From NCBI RefSeq assembly GCF_026017845.1, contig NZ_CP100416.1, forward strand, positions 8,698,842-8,762,841: DNA of 64,000 nucleotides. Direction: 5' to 3'. The DNA comes from Amycolatopsis mediterranei (lineage in GTDB: Bacteria > Actinomycetota > Actinomycetes > Mycobacteriales > Pseudonocardiaceae). Below are positions 1 to 7,962 of this stretch, in pieces. The first letter of the stretch is position 1; each line of letters opens with the position of its first letter. The notes below the pieces were generated by a model. That model was not told the DNA's origin and ran no database searches. It saw nothing but the letters and a program-made list of their open reading frames with translations. The position numbers and the translations under genes were made by a program.

Positions 1-338
1 CGCTGCGGATCGCGATCAGCGACACCACCCTGGACCGCGCCGATATCGATCCCGACCGCGGCAGTTTCACCGTCGCCCTGCACGCCGCCCGCGACCAGCT
101 CATCGCCGCCGCAGGCGTCATCGCCGACACCGCGATCGACCTGGTCGGGGCCATCGGCCGCCACATCCTGGACCAGCTACTACCCGCCCGCCGGATCCGC
201 ACCAACCCCCGAGTCGTCAAACGCGCAATCTCCAAATACGTCGCCAGCACCGCCAAAGGACGCCACCGCGGCCCCAGCCACCCCGCCACGATCACCATCG
301 AGATAGAAGCAACCTTGACAACCCAGCCACCGGCCTAA
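1..338 (+). CDS. IS4-like transposase, C-terminal part (runs off left edge)
   Basis: The open frame enters from the left edge (codons in phase from base 3) and stops with TAA at 336-338, leaving 111 residues. The pattern ...DTTLDRADIDPDRGSF, then AARDQLIAAAGV, then RTNPRVVKRAISKY resembles the C-terminal end of actinobacterial IS4-type transposases, where the last Arg/Lys-rich segment follows the DDE core. The catalytic core lies outside the window, so activity cannot be judged. I could not define the terminal inverted repeat downstream. It is the only clear mobile-element gene here and marks the left border of the region. Confidence 0.72.
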   Translation, partial: LRIAISDTTLDRADIDPDRGSFTVALHAARDQLIAAAGVIADTAIDLVGAIGRHILDQLLPARRIRTNPRVVKRAISKYVASTAKGRHRGPSHPATITIEIEATLTTQPPA

Positions 339-541
339 CTGAACGGCTTTGGAACTAGCCCCTCCGGCGTCGTCGCGCCCGTACCGCCATCCCCGGTACG
401 GGCCTTCGGCGTGCCCGCGTTCTCCGTTGACCGGCAACGAAACTACCCACGCGTATCCCCTTGACGCGGCTCCGCACCGGACTCAGACTTGTTGCGTATC
501 ACAGTCGATGTTCCCCCATGCGCAACAGCCTCGGAGGACCC
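339..541. other. Intergenic stretch after the transposase
   Basis: About 200 bases without a convincing gene. It should contain the outer end of the insertion sequence and the promoter of the ferredoxin operon, but I see no clear terminal repeat or -35/-10 pair. Only the ribosome binding site (GGAGGACCC, just before 542) is obvious. Confidence 0.4.
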
Positions 542-862
542 ATGATTCGCGCGTGCACGGTGGACGAGCTGCCCCCCGGTGAGTCGCTCCGGATCCCCGG
601 ACCGCCCGCCATCGCGGTGTTCCACACCGAGGACGGCGAGCTGTACGCCATCGGCGACACGTGCACCCACCAGGACGCCTCCCTGGCCGACGGCTGGCTC
701 GAAGGCTGCTTCGTCGAGTGCCCCCTGCACGCGGCGCTGTTCGACCTGCGCACCGGCATGCCGACCTGCCTGCCGGCGAAGGACCCGGTGCGCACCTACG
801 GCGTGGTCGTCGACGAAGGCGTCATCTACGTCCAGGGCGTGGCCGACGAGGACGCCGCGTGA
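542..862 (+). CDS. Rieske-type [2Fe-2S] ferredoxin
   Basis: A 106-residue protein with both halves of the Rieske cluster site: C-T-H at about residues 39-41 and C-P-L-H at about 58-61, which bind the [2Fe-2S] cluster through two Cys and two His. Size and spacing fit small soluble ferredoxins of the NirD/BphF/HcaC type, which pass electrons to ring-hydroxylating or other oxygenases. The ATG at 542 follows a strong GGAGGA site, and upstream in-frame codons give no family-like sequence. The stop overlaps the GTG of the reductase gene (GTGA), so the two form a coupled electron-transfer pair. No terminal oxygenase lies beside them, so the acceptor is unknown. Confidence 0.9.
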   Translation: MIRACTVDELPPGESLRIPGPPAIAVFHTEDGELYAIGDTCTHQDASLADGWLEGCFVECPLHAALFDLRTGMPTCLPAKDPVRTYGVVVDEGVIYVQGVADEDAA

Positions 863-1992
863 AGCGCGTCGCGGTCGTCGGCGCGTCGCTCGCCGGGGTC
901 CGCGCGGCGCAGGAGCTGCGCGCGCAGGGGTACGACGGCGGGATCGTGCTGATCGGCGACGAGCCGCACCTGCCCTACGACCGGCCGCCGCTGTCGAAGG
1001 CCTTCCTGGCCGGGACGGCCTCGCGCGAGTCGCTGGCGCTGCTCGACACGGGTGACCTGGCGTCGCTGGCCTTGGACTTCCGGCTCGGCGTCCGGGCGAC
1101 GGCGCTGGAGCCGGCGAACCGGCGCGTGCTGCTGTCCGACGGCACCTCGGTGCACGCGGACGGCGTCGTGATCGCCACCGGCGGCCGGGCGCGCACGCTG
1201 CCGGGCTTCGCGGGCGCCCACACGCTGCGGACGGTCGACGACGCGGTGGCGCTGCGTTCTCGCCTGGTACCCGGCGCGCGCGTGGTGATCGTCGGGGCCG
1301 GGTTCATCGGCGCCGAGGTGGCCTCGACGTGCCGGTCACTGGGCCTCGACGTGGTGGTCTTGGAAGCGTTGGCCGCCCCGCTGGCGCCGGTGCTGGGGCC
1401 TTCGCTGGCCGCCGTGTGCGCCCGGCTGCACCTCGACCACGGCACGGACCTGCGCTGCGGCGTCCAGGTTTCCGGCCTCACCCCGGCCGGCGTCGAGCTG
1501 GCTTCCGGCGCGCTCGTCCCGGCCGACGTGGTCGTGGTCGGCGTCGGGATGACACCGGCGACCGAGTGGCTGGCGAGCTCGGGTTTGAAGGTCGGCAACG
1601 GCGTCCACACGGACGCGGGGCTGGTCACGTCGCTGCCTCAGGTCGTGGCGGTGGGCGATGTGGCCCGGTACGGGGGACGGCGGCACGAGCACTGGACGAA
1701 CGCGTCCGAGCAGGCGCCGGTGGCGGTGGCCAACCTCCTGGCCGGGCACAGCGCGCGGACCTACACCCCCAGCGGATACGTCTGGTCGGACCAGTATTCG
1801 GGTACCTTGCAGCTGGCCGGGCACCCCCGTCCGGACGACACGCTGTCGTTCGTGGACGGCGACCCGGCGTCGTCATCGTTCGTGGCGACGTTCTCCCGGG
1901 ACGGCTCGACGGTCGGAGTCTTCGCCCTGAACAACCCGAAGCTGTTCAACCGCCTCCGCCGGCAGGCCCTGCGCCGCCCGGCGACCGTCTGA
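859..1992 (+). CDS. NAD(P)H-dependent FAD ferredoxin reductase
   Basis: A 377-residue flavoprotein from GTG 859, overlapping the ferredoxin stop. It has an N-terminal dinucleotide-binding motif (VVGASLAGVRAA) for FAD, a second GxGxxG motif (VIVGAGFIGAEV, near residue 145) for NAD(P)H, the PYDRPPLSK segment typical of oxygenase-coupled reductases, and a C-terminal VAVGDVARY FAD motif. This is the architecture of BphA4/HcaD/rhodocoxin reductases. It would oxidise NAD(P)H and reduce the adjacent Rieske ferredoxin. Translational coupling supports a 1:1 partnership. Length is normal (about 380-410). The final electron acceptor cannot be told from the sequence. Confidence 0.9.
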   Translation: MKRVAVVGASLAGVRAAQELRAQGYDGGIVLIGDEPHLPYDRPPLSKAFLAGTASRESLALLDTGDLASLALDFRLGVRATALEPANRRVLLSDGTSVHADGVVIATGGRARTLPGFAGAHTLRTVDDAVALRSRLVPGARVVIVGAGFIGAEVASTCRSLGLDVVVLEALAAPLAPVLGPSLAAVCARLHLDHGTDLRCGVQVSGLTPAGVELASGALVPADVVVVGVGMTPATEWLASSGLKVGNGVHTDAGLVTSLPQVVAVGDVARYGGRRHEHWTNASEQAPVAVANLLAGHSARTYTPSGYVWSDQYSGTLQLAGHPRPDDTLSFVDGDPASSSFVATFSRDGSTVGVFALNNPKLFNRLRRQALRRPATV

Positions 1993-2030
1993 AAGTCTCA
2001 ATCGGGCTTTCAAGGATACGCTTCACCCAC

Positions 2031-2552
2031 ATGGAGCTGACTCTCGCCGAACTCCGGGCGTTGACGGCTTGGGCGGCGGCCTGCGCTTCCCGGGTCCTGC
2101 CGCTGTACGAGTCCCGCATCCCCTCCGACGCCCGCCCCCGCGCGGCGATCGCGGCGGCCGAGGAGTTCGCCGCGGGCGCCCCGCGCACCAAGGCCCTGCG
2201 CACGGCGGCGTGGGCAGCCCTGGCCGCGGCGGGCGAGGCAGCCGATCCGGCAGCTTCGGCGGCGGCGCGTGCGGCGGTCGGCGCGGCCGGGGCCGCCTAC
2301 CTGCATCCCCTGGCGTCGCCGCATCAGGTGAAGCACATCGTGGGCCCGGCCCAGCAGGCAGCGTTGGCGCGCGAACTGGCGGGTGGTTCCGCGGAGGCGG
2401 AGATCGAATGGGCACTTTCGCAGGCCCCACCGGAGGTGAGCACCCTCCTGCACCGCTTCCCGCCGGGCAACCCGGGCAAGACCCGCCTGGGCGAGCTGCA
2501 TCGCCAGTTGGAGTCCGCCCTCCGAGCACCCCGCGACGGACGTCACCCGTGA
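2031..2552 (+). CDS. Imm5-like putative immunity-family protein
   Basis: A 173-residue Ala-rich protein starting at ATG 2031. The Ala-rich alpha-helical body and the HPLASPHQVKHIVGPAQQAA segment match proteins annotated as putative immunity protein / Imm5-like domain in actinomycetes. No toxin gene is next to it, so an immunity role is only a family label. It lies 38 bases after the reductase on the same strand and may be cotranscribed, although the functions look unrelated. No signal peptide or membrane segment is visible. Recognition rests on memory of the family rather than a search. Confidence 0.6.
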   Translation: MELTLAELRALTAWAAACASRVLPLYESRIPSDARPRAAIAAAEEFAAGAPRTKALRTAAWAALAAAGEAADPAASAAARAAVGAAGAAYLHPLASPHQVKHIVGPAQQAALARELAGGSAEAEIEWALSQAPPEVSTLLHRFPPGNPGKTRLGELHRQLESALRAPRDGRHP

Positions 2553-2583
2553 TGCCACGCCGCGGTACTCCACCACGAACGGG

Positions 2584-3522
2584 TCAGCCGTGCGGCACGC
2601 CTGCTCCCGGTTTGCCACCGAGGAAATCCTGCAGGATCTCGATGAACCGCGCCGGCTGCTCTTCGGCCACGTAATGGCCGCAGTCGTCGACGACCACCCC
2701 GGTGACATCGCCGGCCACCGGCCGCATCGTCTCGGCGACCAGCGCGCCGCTGTACCGCGCGCCGCCGACGGCGAGCACCGGCAGCGTCAACCGGGTTTTC
2801 CCGCGCTGCTCGTTCTGCGCGATCGTCTCGTCCAGCGCCCGGTAGTAAGCGAAGCTCGCCCGCAGCCCGCGAGGATCCGCGACGATCGCATCGACGTAGA
2901 CGTCGACGACGTACGCGGGGATCGCGTCCGGGGTGGCGGCCTTGGTGGCGAACTGGTAGCCGAAGAACAGCCGCTCCCACCCCCGGACCAGCTCCTCGTT
3001 GAGGTCGGTGAGCCGGTTGAAGCCGAAGTGCCAGAGCCGCTGGTTGACCGCGGCCGGGCCGAAGACCGACGGGGTCGGCGTGATACCCGGGATGATGGCG
3101 TCGACGACGGCGAGCCGCCCCACCCGCTCGGGGTGGTCGGCGGCGAGGGCGTATCCGGTCCACATGCCGATGTCGTGGCCGGCCACGTCGAACCGGTCGT
3201 GCCCGAGCGCGGCCATCAGCGCGACCAGATCGGCGGCCAGCGTGCCGGCGTCGTAACCGTCGTCGGGTTTGTCGGAGAGCCCGGCCCCGCGCGAGTCGAC
3301 GGCGACGACGGTGTGCTCGCGGGCGAGCGCGGGCATCACCTCCCGCCAGGCGTACCAGGTCTGCGGCCACCCGCCGACCAGCAGCAGCGGCGGGCCGTCC
3401 CCGCCGGTGACCGCGTGCAGCCGCAGCCCGTTCAGCTCCACGAGCCGGCTGGTGAAGACGTCGGTGAACCCGTCGGGCAGCCGCAGCGAACTCAAGCTTG
3501 TCGTGCCGTCGGCCGTACTCAT
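2584..3522 (-). CDS. Alpha/beta hydrolase, epoxide-hydrolase-like
   Basis: A 312-residue alpha/beta hydrolase. The GGWPQTWYAW segment (oxyanion-hole loop of the HGWP type with His replaced by Gly), VDSRGAGLSDKP, the nucleophile elbow DVAGHDIGMW with Asp as nucleophile, and a late His (DDCGHYVAEE) fit epoxide hydrolases or haloalkane-dehalogenase-like enzymes. It probably opens epoxides or similar small electrophiles. Three in-frame ATGs exist (3567, 3549, 3522). I prefer 3522 because the upstream part is a 22-bp duplication carrying the operator repeats. It is divergent from a TetR gene and is the likely target of that regulator. The GGWP variant at the oxyanion loop is uncommon. Confidence 0.83.
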   Translation of the reverse strand: MSTADGTTSLSSLRLPDGFTDVFTSRLVELNGLRLHAVTGGDGPPLLLVGGWPQTWYAWREVMPALAREHTVVAVDSRGAGLSDKPDDGYDAGTLAADLVALMAALGHDRFDVAGHDIGMWTGYALAADHPERVGRLAVVDAIIPGITPTPSVFGPAAVNQRLWHFGFNRLTDLNEELVRGWERLFFGYQFATKAATPDAIPAYVVDVYVDAIVADPRGLRASFAYYRALDETIAQNEQRGKTRLTLPVLAVGGARYSGALVAETMRPVAGDVTGVVVDDCGHYVAEEQPARFIEILQDFLGGKPGAGVPHG

Positions 3523-3523
3523 C

Positions 3524-3586
3524 GTGGAACGATCGGTGCAACTTGTCATGTCGGGGACTCTACGCATCTTGAAACGATCGGTGCAA
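3524..3586. promoter_or_regulatory. Two copies of a TetR-type operator between hydrolase and tetR
   Basis: Two near-identical 18-bp imperfect palindromes, GTGGAACGATCGGTGCAA at 3524-3541 and TTGAAACGATCGGTGCAA at 3569-3586, share the core AACGATCGGTGCAA. Their centres are 45 bp apart, about four helical turns. Each half-site follows the pattern TTGnAnCGA. They fill the space between the hydrolase start and the divergent tetR start at 3607, the position expected of an operator controlling both genes. Binding itself is inferred. Confidence 0.7.
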
Positions 3587-3606
3587 GATGCGTAGGCTGA
3601 TGAACC

Positions 3607-4227
3607 ATGGCGGGCCGCAAGCAATTCGACGTGGACGAGGCGTTACGACGGGCGATGCACGTCTTCTGGCGCTGGGGCTATTCGGAGGCCTCGATCGACC
3701 GCCTGACCGAGGGCACGGGCCTGGGCCGGAGCTCGCTCTACGGCACGTTCGGCGACAAGAGCACCCTCTTCCGCAAAAGCCTCGAGCGGTACGCGCAGAC
3801 CTACCACCCGCGCTACGACCGGGCACTGTCCGGCCCCCATCCGAGCCCGAGCGCCGTGGTGGCCGCCTACCTGCGGGTCACCTTGAACCGCATCGCCGAC
3901 CCGACGGTCCCGGACGGCTGCCTGCTCACGGTGTCGGCCGCGCAGTTCCCGGCCCTCGACGCGGAGGGCCAGGCGATGGTCCGCGCCATGATCGACGGTG
4001 TGCGGGCGATGCTGGAGCAGGCGCTGCTGGCGGCGGGGGCCGATGGGCAGGAGGCGGCAGAGCTGGCGTTGTGCACGCTGGCGACGAACAAGTCCCTGGC
4101 GGTGCTGAGCCGCGCCGGCTTCTCGAACGAAGACCTGGAAACCGTCGCCGCAGCCGCCGCCCGTGTCCCCGGAAAACCGAGCGGCGGATCATCGTCTCGG
4201 GCGGTCGGCCTCCCCGGGCACAACTAG
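3607..4227 (+). CDS. TetR/AcrR family transcriptional regulator
   Basis: A 206-residue regulator. The N-terminal helix-turn-helix is seen at about residues 28-55 (ASIDRLTEGTGLGRSSLYGT followed by FGDKSTLF), the classic TetR recognition pattern, followed by an all-helical ligand/dimerisation domain. The gene is divergent from the hydrolase, with the duplicated palindrome in between, so it probably represses the hydrolase and itself until an unknown ligand binds. The ATG at 3607 keeps the usual short leader before the first helix. Its 3' end overlaps the convergent gene at 4224 by four bases. Confidence 0.9.
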   Translation: MAGRKQFDVDEALRRAMHVFWRWGYSEASIDRLTEGTGLGRSSLYGTFGDKSTLFRKSLERYAQTYHPRYDRALSGPHPSPSAVVAAYLRVTLNRIADPTVPDGCLLTVSAAQFPALDAEGQAMVRAMIDGVRAMLEQALLAAGADGQEAAELALCTLATNKSLAVLSRAGFSNEDLETVAAAAARVPGKPSGGSSSRAVGLPGHN

Positions 4228-5198
4228 AGGGCGAGTTCGTCCAAATCGGACTCGAGCCGGGCTCGCCAGGTCCAGCGGCGTTCCGTCGTGTCCGCGGCCT
4301 CCGAGGCCGGCGGGCCCAGCGGCAGCGCCGGATCGGTCACGCCGAACGTCACCCGGTACGCCAAGACCGACGCGGCCGTCCGGATCCACGCGTCACCCGA
4401 GGTGCCGGACGGCGGGGCCACCCCCAGCGCGTTCCCGAACCACGCCGGCAGCAGGACGTTCGACCCCAGCGCGTCGGTGATCCGCGTCCGCAGCCGCACC
4501 TGCAGGTCGTGCCACGCTCGTTCGGCCCGCTCCAGCTGCGGCACCACCCGCGCCTCGACGGCGTCCGCCTCGCGCAACGCCAGCCGCGCCTTCTCCGCCG
4601 CGGCCGCGGCCGCCGGGATCTCCTCGTCCAGCACCGTCCGGCGCCGTGTCGCCAGCGCGCGCAGGCGCGACTCCGCGTCGCCGCGCGCCCGGGAGCCCCG
4701 GTCCGTCGCGGCCAAGACGCCGATGACGGCCACCAAGTCGGCGTCGCACTGCGAAAGCGCCCCTCGGACCGCGTCCAGGTGCGCGATCTCCTCCGCGTGC
4801 CGGGCCCGCTGCTCCTTGGTGACGAGCTCCTTGTGCAGGTCGTCCCACCGCGCCGCCTCGGCCGCGAGCGCGCGCGTCTCCGCGCCGACGTCGTCGAGGT
4901 CCGCCTGCGGCACCCCGTCGGCCACGCGCACCGCGCGCTCCAGGACGCGGACCTGCTGCTGCAGCCGCTCCAGCTGCCGGGCGAGCAGGTCGATCCGGTC
5001 GTCGTGGCGGTCCGGGCCGCCGCTTTCGAGCCGCTCGGTCAGTTCGGCGACGTCCTGACCCAAGCGGTCGTCGGCCGCGCGCAGCCCGTCGACCGCCGCG
5101 AACAGCTCGTCGAGGTCGCGGCGCGCCGGATCGGCGGACTCGAGGTACTCCTCCGAGAACTCGGGATCGTCGCCGTAGGTCACGTAGCCGTGGCTCAC
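4224..5198 (-). CDS. Coiled-coil protein of unknown function
   Basis: A 324-residue soluble protein beginning at GTG 5198, which overlaps the stop of the upstream membrane-protein gene (GTGA). Residues about 30-230 are rich in Leu, Glu, Gln and Arg with heptad spacing (for example LLARQLERLQQQVRVLERAV), so long coiled coils are likely. The C-terminal 80 residues look globular (LPAWFGNALGV ... WRARLESDLDEL). No catalytic motif, signal peptide or membrane span is visible and I do not recognise the family. Coupling to the membrane protein suggests the two act together at the cytoplasmic membrane. Confidence 0.75.
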   Translation of the reverse strand: MSHGYVTYGDDPEFSEEYLESADPARRDLDELFAAVDGLRAADDRLGQDVAELTERLESGGPDRHDDRIDLLARQLERLQQQVRVLERAVRVADGVPQADLDDVGAETRALAAEAARWDDLHKELVTKEQRARHAEEIAHLDAVRGALSQCDADLVAVIGVLAATDRGSRARGDAESRLRALATRRRTVLDEEIPAAAAAAEKARLALREADAVEARVVPQLERAERAWHDLQVRLRTRITDALGSNVLLPAWFGNALGVAPPSGTSGDAWIRTAASVLAYRVTFGVTDPALPLGPPASEAADTTERRWTWRARLESDLDELAL

Positions 5199-5743
5199 GG
5201 GATCCGGCTTTCCCGCCACAGCAGCGCGATCGTGCCCACGGCGCCCACTGCCGTCAGGATCGTGCAGACGACGGCCGCGGCCCACGGGAGCAAGGCACCG
5301 GCCAGCGCGAACGCCGTGACACCGCCCGCCCACGCCGCGCGCGTGCGCTCGCGGATCACGGCCCCGGCCCGGCGGACCGGGGCGAAGCCGATCCACAGGC
5401 CCGCGCCGAACAGCGGCACCAGCACCAGCAGCCACACCGGCGAAAGCACCTCGAACAGCACCAGCGCCGCGGCGGCCAGCGACACCAGGACGGCCGGGGC
5501 CGCGAACCAGACGACCGCGCGCTGCGTCGCCGCGTGCCGGGACTCGAGCTCGGCGTCGGCGAGGCGCCGCTTGGCCTCGTCGAACACCAGCTCGGCGTCG
5601 AGCAGCCGGTGGGCCGTCGCCACGAGCCCGTCCATCTCGTCGACGTCCGCGGGCGGGGTCGCGAGGCCGTCCCGCAGGTCCTGCTTGAGCCGCGCCACGC
5701 GGCCCTCCGCCAGATCGCGGTCGTGCTGGGCCGGTGTCGTCAC
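5195..5743 (-). CDS. Multi-span membrane protein of unknown function
   Basis: A 182-residue protein: a charged N-terminal helical region (about 1-70), then four hydrophobic segments grouped as two hairpins (about 75-110 and 135-175) separated by a basic loop (RRAGAVIRERTRAAW). It is the first gene of a two-gene unit and its stop lies inside the start of the coiled-coil gene at 5198. The soluble N-terminus contains Ala/Leu/Glu-rich helices that could pair with the coiled-coil partner. I cannot assign a family or function. Confidence 0.72.
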   Translation of the reverse strand: MTTPAQHDRDLAEGRVARLKQDLRDGLATPPADVDEMDGLVATAHRLLDAELVFDEAKRRLADAELESRHAATQRAVVWFAAPAVLVSLAAAALVLFEVLSPVWLLVLVPLFGAGLWIGFAPVRRAGAVIRERTRAAWAGGVTAFALAGALLPWAAAVVCTILTAVGAVGTIALLWRESRIP

Positions 5744-5798
5744 GCAACCACTTTAAGTGCGACCACCGGCACCACCGGCCAACGCGGCCGGTGAGTCG

Positions 5799-6974
5799 TC
5801 AGAGGTCTCCCAGCGCGGTGACCGGTGACTCCACGCAGTCGGCGACGAACCGCAGGAACCCGCCCGCCGTGCCGCCGTCGCAGACGCGGTGGTCGAAGGC
5901 CAGCGTCAGCTCGCAGATCTTCCGCACCGCCAGCCCGCCGTCGACGACCCACGGCCGGTCGATGATCCGGCCGATGCCGAGGATGGCCGCCTCGGGGTGG
6001 TTGATGATCGCGGCCGAGCCGTCGACGCCGAAGACGCCGTAGTTGTTCACCGTGAAGGTGCCGCCGGTCAGGTCCGCGGGCGCGAGCTTGCCGTCCCGGG
6101 CGGTGCGGGCGCGCTCGCCGATCGCCGCCGACAGGTCCCGGGTGGAGAGCGCCCCGGCGTCGCGCACCACCGGCACGACCAGGCCGCGGTCGGTCTGCGC
6201 CGCGAACCCGAGGTGGATTTCGTCGAGCAGGACGATTTCGCCGCCTTCGACGCGCGAGTTCAGCTCCGGGTACCGGCGAAGCCCCGCGACGGCGAACCGC
6301 GCGATCAGCCCGAGCAGGCTGACCGGCCGGTCGGTCTTGGCGTTCAGCGCCGCGCGGGCGGCGACCAGCTCGGTCGCGTCGACGTCCACCCACACCGTCG
6401 CCTCGGGAATCTCCCGGCGGGACGTCGTGAGCTTGTCGGCGACGGCCTTGCGAACCCCGGTCAACGGGATGCGCTTGCCCTTCGCGACCGGCTTCTTCAG
6501 CGCCGCCTCGACGTCCGCGCGGCGGATGATGCCGTCCGCGCCGGTGGCGGTGACCTTCGCGAGGTCGATCCCGTTGTCGGCGGCCAGCTTCCGGACGAAC
6601 GGCGAGATCACGCCGGGCGCCTTGGCCTTCGGGGCGGGCGTTTCGACGCGGCGGACCCGCTTGCGCCGGGTGGTGGGCGCGGTGCCGTAGCCGATCAGGA
6701 CGTTTCCGCTCCCGGATGACGTCGTGACACCGGGCTCGGCGAACCCGCCGACGCTCAGCAGCGGCGCGCCGACCGGCAGCAGCTGCCCCGGCTCGCCGTG
6801 CAGCGCGGACACCACGCCGGCGAACGGCACCGGCACCTCGACCGCCGCCTTCGCCGTCTCCACCTCGACGACGACCTGGTCGACGTCGACGGTGTCGCCG
6901 ACCTTGACCCGCCAGTCCACGATCGCCGCCTCGGTCAGGCCTTCGCCGAGGTCCGGCAGCAGGAAGTCAGGCAC
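5799..6974 (-). CDS. bkdC: 2-oxoacid dehydrogenase E2 (dihydrolipoamide acyltransferase)
   Basis: A 391-residue E2 from GTG 6974. It has a single lipoyl domain at the N-terminus (lipoyl Lys in VEVETAKAAVEV, about residue 43), a peripheral subunit-binding domain at about 125-165 (ISPFVRKLAADNGIDL), and a CoA-dependent acyltransferase domain with the catalytic HRVCDGG near residue 362. It transfers the acyl group made by E1 to CoA. The gene follows E1beta with an 8-base overlap, and the operon order E1alpha-E1beta-E2 is that of branched-chain 2-oxoacid dehydrogenase. No E3 gene lies nearby, so a shared dihydrolipoamide dehydrogenase is expected elsewhere. Confidence 0.93.
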   Translation of the reverse strand: MPDFLLPDLGEGLTEAAIVDWRVKVGDTVDVDQVVVEVETAKAAVEVPVPFAGVVSALHGEPGQLLPVGAPLLSVGGFAEPGVTTSSGSGNVLIGYGTAPTTRRKRVRRVETPAPKAKAPGVISPFVRKLAADNGIDLAKVTATGADGIIRRADVEAALKKPVAKGKRIPLTGVRKAVADKLTTSRREIPEATVWVDVDATELVAARAALNAKTDRPVSLLGLIARFAVAGLRRYPELNSRVEGGEIVLLDEIHLGFAAQTDRGLVVPVVRDAGALSTRDLSAAIGERARTARDGKLAPADLTGGTFTVNNYGVFGVDGSAAIINHPEAAILGIGRIIDRPWVVDGGLAVRKICELTLAFDHRVCDGGTAGGFLRFVADCVESPVTALGDL

Positions 6975-7962
6975 CGGCCACCACCGGCGTGTCGTTCCAC
7001 TGCAGGCGCGCGATCGTGTCGAGGATCCGGTCGACGTCCGGCAGCTGGTGGCGCTCCAGCTTCGGTGCCGGGTACGGGATATCGAGCCCGGTGACCCGCA
7101 GGACGGGCGCGTGGAGCTGGTGGAAGCACTGCTCGGTGACGCGCGCGACGACCTCGGCGCCGTAGCCGCCGAAGCCCGCGGCCTCGTGGACCACCACCGC
7201 CCGCCCGGTGCGGCGGACCGAAGCGGTGACGGTCTCGTCGTCGAACGGCGACAGCGACCGCAGGTCGACGACCTCGACGTCCCAGCCCTCGGCCTTCGCC
7301 GCTTCGGCGGTTTCCAGCGCGGTGGCGACCATCGGGCCGTACGCGATGAGCGTGACGTCCTTGCCGTGCCGCCGGACCACGGCCTGGTCAATGGCCGGGC
7401 CGGAGCGGGTGAAGGTGACCTCTTCACTCGACCAGTAGCGGCACTTCGGTTCGAGGAAGACCACCGGGTCGGGCGACTCGATGGCGTCGCGGAGCAGGTC
7501 GTAGGCGTCCTGCGCGGTGCCCGGCGTGACGACGCGCAGGCCGGGCGTGTGCGTGTAGTAGGCCTCGCTGGAGTCGCAGTGGTGCTCGACGCCACCGATG
7601 CCGCCGGCGTAGGGCACGCGGATGACCATCGGCAGCGAGAGCGCGCCGCGGGTGCGGTTGCGCAGCTTCGCCACGTGCGAGGTGATCTGCTCGAACGCGG
7701 GGTAGGCGAAGGCGTCGAACTGCATCTCGACGACCGGGCGGAACCCGCCCATCGCCATCCCGACGGCGAACCCGACGATGCCCGCTTCGGCGAGCGGGGT
7801 GTCGAAGCAGCGCTCCTCGCCGAAGTCGGCGGTGATGCCGTCGGTGACGCGGAAGACGCCGCCGAGCGTGCCGACGTCCTCGCCGAACACGAGGACGCGG
7901 TCGTCGTCCTTGAGGGCGTCCCGCAGGGCCGCGTTGAGCGCCTGCGCCATGGTGGTCGTCAT
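6967..7962 (-). CDS. bkdB: 2-oxoacid dehydrogenase E1 beta subunit
   Basis: A 331-residue E1 beta subunit starting MTTTMAQALNAALRDAL, followed by VFGEDVGTLGGVFRVTDG, the conserved beginning of transketolase-like E1beta proteins. It also has EQITSHVAKLRNRT, the PYAGGIGGVEHHCDSSEAY loop and the C-terminal transketolase domain with the ALETAEAAKAEG region. Together with E1alpha it forms the thiamine-diphosphate enzyme that decarboxylates branched-chain 2-oxoacids derived from Val, Leu and Ile. The ATG at 7962 overlaps the E1alpha stop (ATGA). In actinomycetes this complex also feeds branched starter units to fatty acid synthesis (established knowledge). Confidence 0.93.
   Translation of the reverse strand: MTTTMAQALNAALRDALKDDDRVLVFGEDVGTLGGVFRVTDGITADFGEERCFDTPLAEAGIVGFAVGMAMGGFRPVVEMQFDAFAYPAFEQITSHVAKLRNRTRGALSLPMVIRVPYAGGIGGVEHHCDSSEAYYTHTPGLRVVTPGTAQDAYDLLRDAIESPDPVVFLEPKCRYWSSEEVTFTRSGPAIDQAVVRRHGKDVTLIAYGPMVATALETAEAAKAEGWDVEVVDLRSLSPFDDETVTASVRRTGRAVVVHEAAGFGGYGAEVVARVTEQCFHQLHAPVLRVTGLDIPYPAPKLERHQLPDVDRILDTIARLQWNDTPVVAGA

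Noticed and set aside
3588..5756. A 722-codon plus-strand frame over the TetR and coiled-coil genes
   Set aside because: Composition is Arg/Gly/Pro-rich and it is the shadow of well-supported genes in other frames.
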